From positions 1 to 13,957 of the forward strand of contig JAGLNY010000263.1 of assembly GCA_023139255.1 (NCBI GenBank): a stretch of 13,957 bases of DNA. Reading direction: 5' to 3'. Below are positions 13,526-13,957 of this stretch, piece after piece. A model generated the notes under the pieces. That model saw only the letters and a program-made list of their open reading frames with translations, was not told the DNA's origin and ran no database searches. How positions within the stretch are numbered: position 1 is the first letter of the stretch; every line of letters begins with the position of its first letter. The translations under genes and the position numbers were made by a program. The DNA comes from Spirochaetales bacterium. GTDB lineage: Bacteria > Spirochaetota > Spirochaetia > JABMQR01.

Positions 13526-13957
13526 CTACTTCACTTTATAAAGCACTTCACCTGCATCATGAATTACTATAACACCCTCTTTTCCCCTGTTCTCCCATTC
13601 TTCTACTTTTATTTTGGATGGATCCATATATTCCAGGTTAATTTCTTTACATTTCTCCTCAGGTATACCTGTTGCGAGCACGACGTTTATTCGGGGTTTT
13701 TCCACTCCGGCTTCAAAAGAACCGGCACCTTTTACGGCTATTATATGTGAAAGAACTCCTTCCGGGATATGAGAAAACTTCTCCATCCGTGCCGCAAAAT
13801 AGTCTTTGACATGATACCCCGCCTGCTCTATGTGTTTGCTGTGGGTAAAGGATATCTCAGTAATATGAGGTGCATATATAATTAACTGGCCACCATCTTC
13901 CACTATAGTTTCAGCCTTATATGCCACTTTTCCTGCTGTCCAAATCTCATCATATTT
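13526..13957 (-). CDS. LarA-like (DUF2088, nickel-dependent lactate racemase family) protein, C-terminal part
   Basis: The frame is open from the right edge (reading KYDEIWTAGKVAYKAE) to a TAG at 13528-13526, giving 143 residues of the C-terminal domain; the N-terminus lies outside the window. A GTG at 13927 is internal and should not be taken as a start. Family features seen are EIWTAGKVAYKAETIVEDGG (early helix and turn), LIIYAPHITEISFTH (strand then histidine), YHVKDYF, GVLSHIIAVKGAGSF, GVEKPRINVVLATGIPEEKC and the ending GEVLYKVK. LarA-like enzymes use a nickel-pincer cofactor to racemise or epimerise 2-hydroxyacids. Many relatives in sugar-acid clusters likely act on aldonates or similar acids. 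Here it directly precedes a dehydrogenase, consistent with epimerisation plus oxidation of a hydroxyacid intermediate, which is inference. The cofactor-binding region is not visible, so activity cannot be judged. Confidence 0.8.
   Translation of the reverse strand, partial: KYDEIWTAGKVAYKAETIVEDGGQLIIYAPHITEISFTHSKHIEQAGYHVKDYFAARMEKFSHIPEGVLSHIIAVKGAGSFEAGVEKPRINVVLATGIPEEKCKEINLEYMDPSKIKVEEWENRGKEGVIVIHDAGEVLYKVK

Noticed and set aside
13247..13750. 167-residue plus-strand frame rich in F, Y and H
   Set aside because: It is antisense to the dehydrogenase start and the LarA-like gene, both of which show strong family motifs. Its composition is an artefact of reading the opposite strand.
13526..13927. 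Complete 133-residue gene starting at GTG 13927
   Set aside because: The frame is open to the window edge and the upstream residues (YDEIWTAGK) continue the LarA-like family pattern, so this GTG is internal.

Overview
The window is a 14-kb bacterial stretch in which almost every gene lies on the minus strand; the only plus-strand gene is a decayed remnant. Base composition is intermediate, about 40-55% G+C in the stretches I counted. Start sites are classical, with Shine-Dalgarno sequences and a few GTG starts, and sigma-70 type hexamers are visible. No gene fixes the taxon. A lipoprotein-anchored MacA-like adaptor, two-TM 'YesN-like' AraC regulators and intracellular oligosaccharide enzymes occur together in free-living Spirochaetota and in Firmicutes (Clostridia, Paenibacillus-like). 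I lean weakly towards Spirochaetota or a related anaerobic saccharolytic bacterium.

Reading in the direction of transcription, from high to low coordinates, the first block (13957 to 8459) is an apparent operon of five genes: the 3' end of a LarA-like (DUF2088) protein, a zinc-dependent MDR dehydrogenase, a 491-aa protein of unknown family with a carbohydrate-binding-like C-terminus, a six-hairpin glycosidase-like protein, and an oligogalacturonate-lyase-like beta-propeller. None of the four complete proteins has a signal peptide. The block therefore looks like a cytosolic route that opens an imported, possibly uronate-containing, oligosaccharide and oxidises or racemises the products. Arginine codon use in the dehydrogenase differs sharply from its neighbours.

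The second block (8458 to 4699) is regulatory. A 144-bp element with 22-bp terminal inverted repeats and a 7-bp near-duplicated flank sits directly behind the operon and looks like a MITE. It is followed by a 757-aa membrane-anchored AraC-type regulator. A plus-strand pseudogene (5583-6012) converges on that regulator. It is an internally deleted, frameshifted glycoside hydrolase with a beta-galactosidase-trimerisation-type C-terminus. A second, soluble cupin-type AraC regulator diverges from the pseudogene across overlapping promoters.

The third block (4680 to the left edge) is a MacAB/LolCDE-like ABC export operon. It has a strong promoter placed so close that the first gene may be leaderless, a lipoprotein HlyD/MacA-family adaptor, a 10-TM FtsX-domain permease, and an ATPase that runs off the window. 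The ATPase tail contains tandem heptapeptide repeats.

The most interesting points are the MITE-like element, the glycoside hydrolase remnant with its surviving divergent regulator, the unknown 491-aa protein inside the catabolic operon, the heptad-repeat tail of the ATPase and the possible leaderless adaptor transcript.
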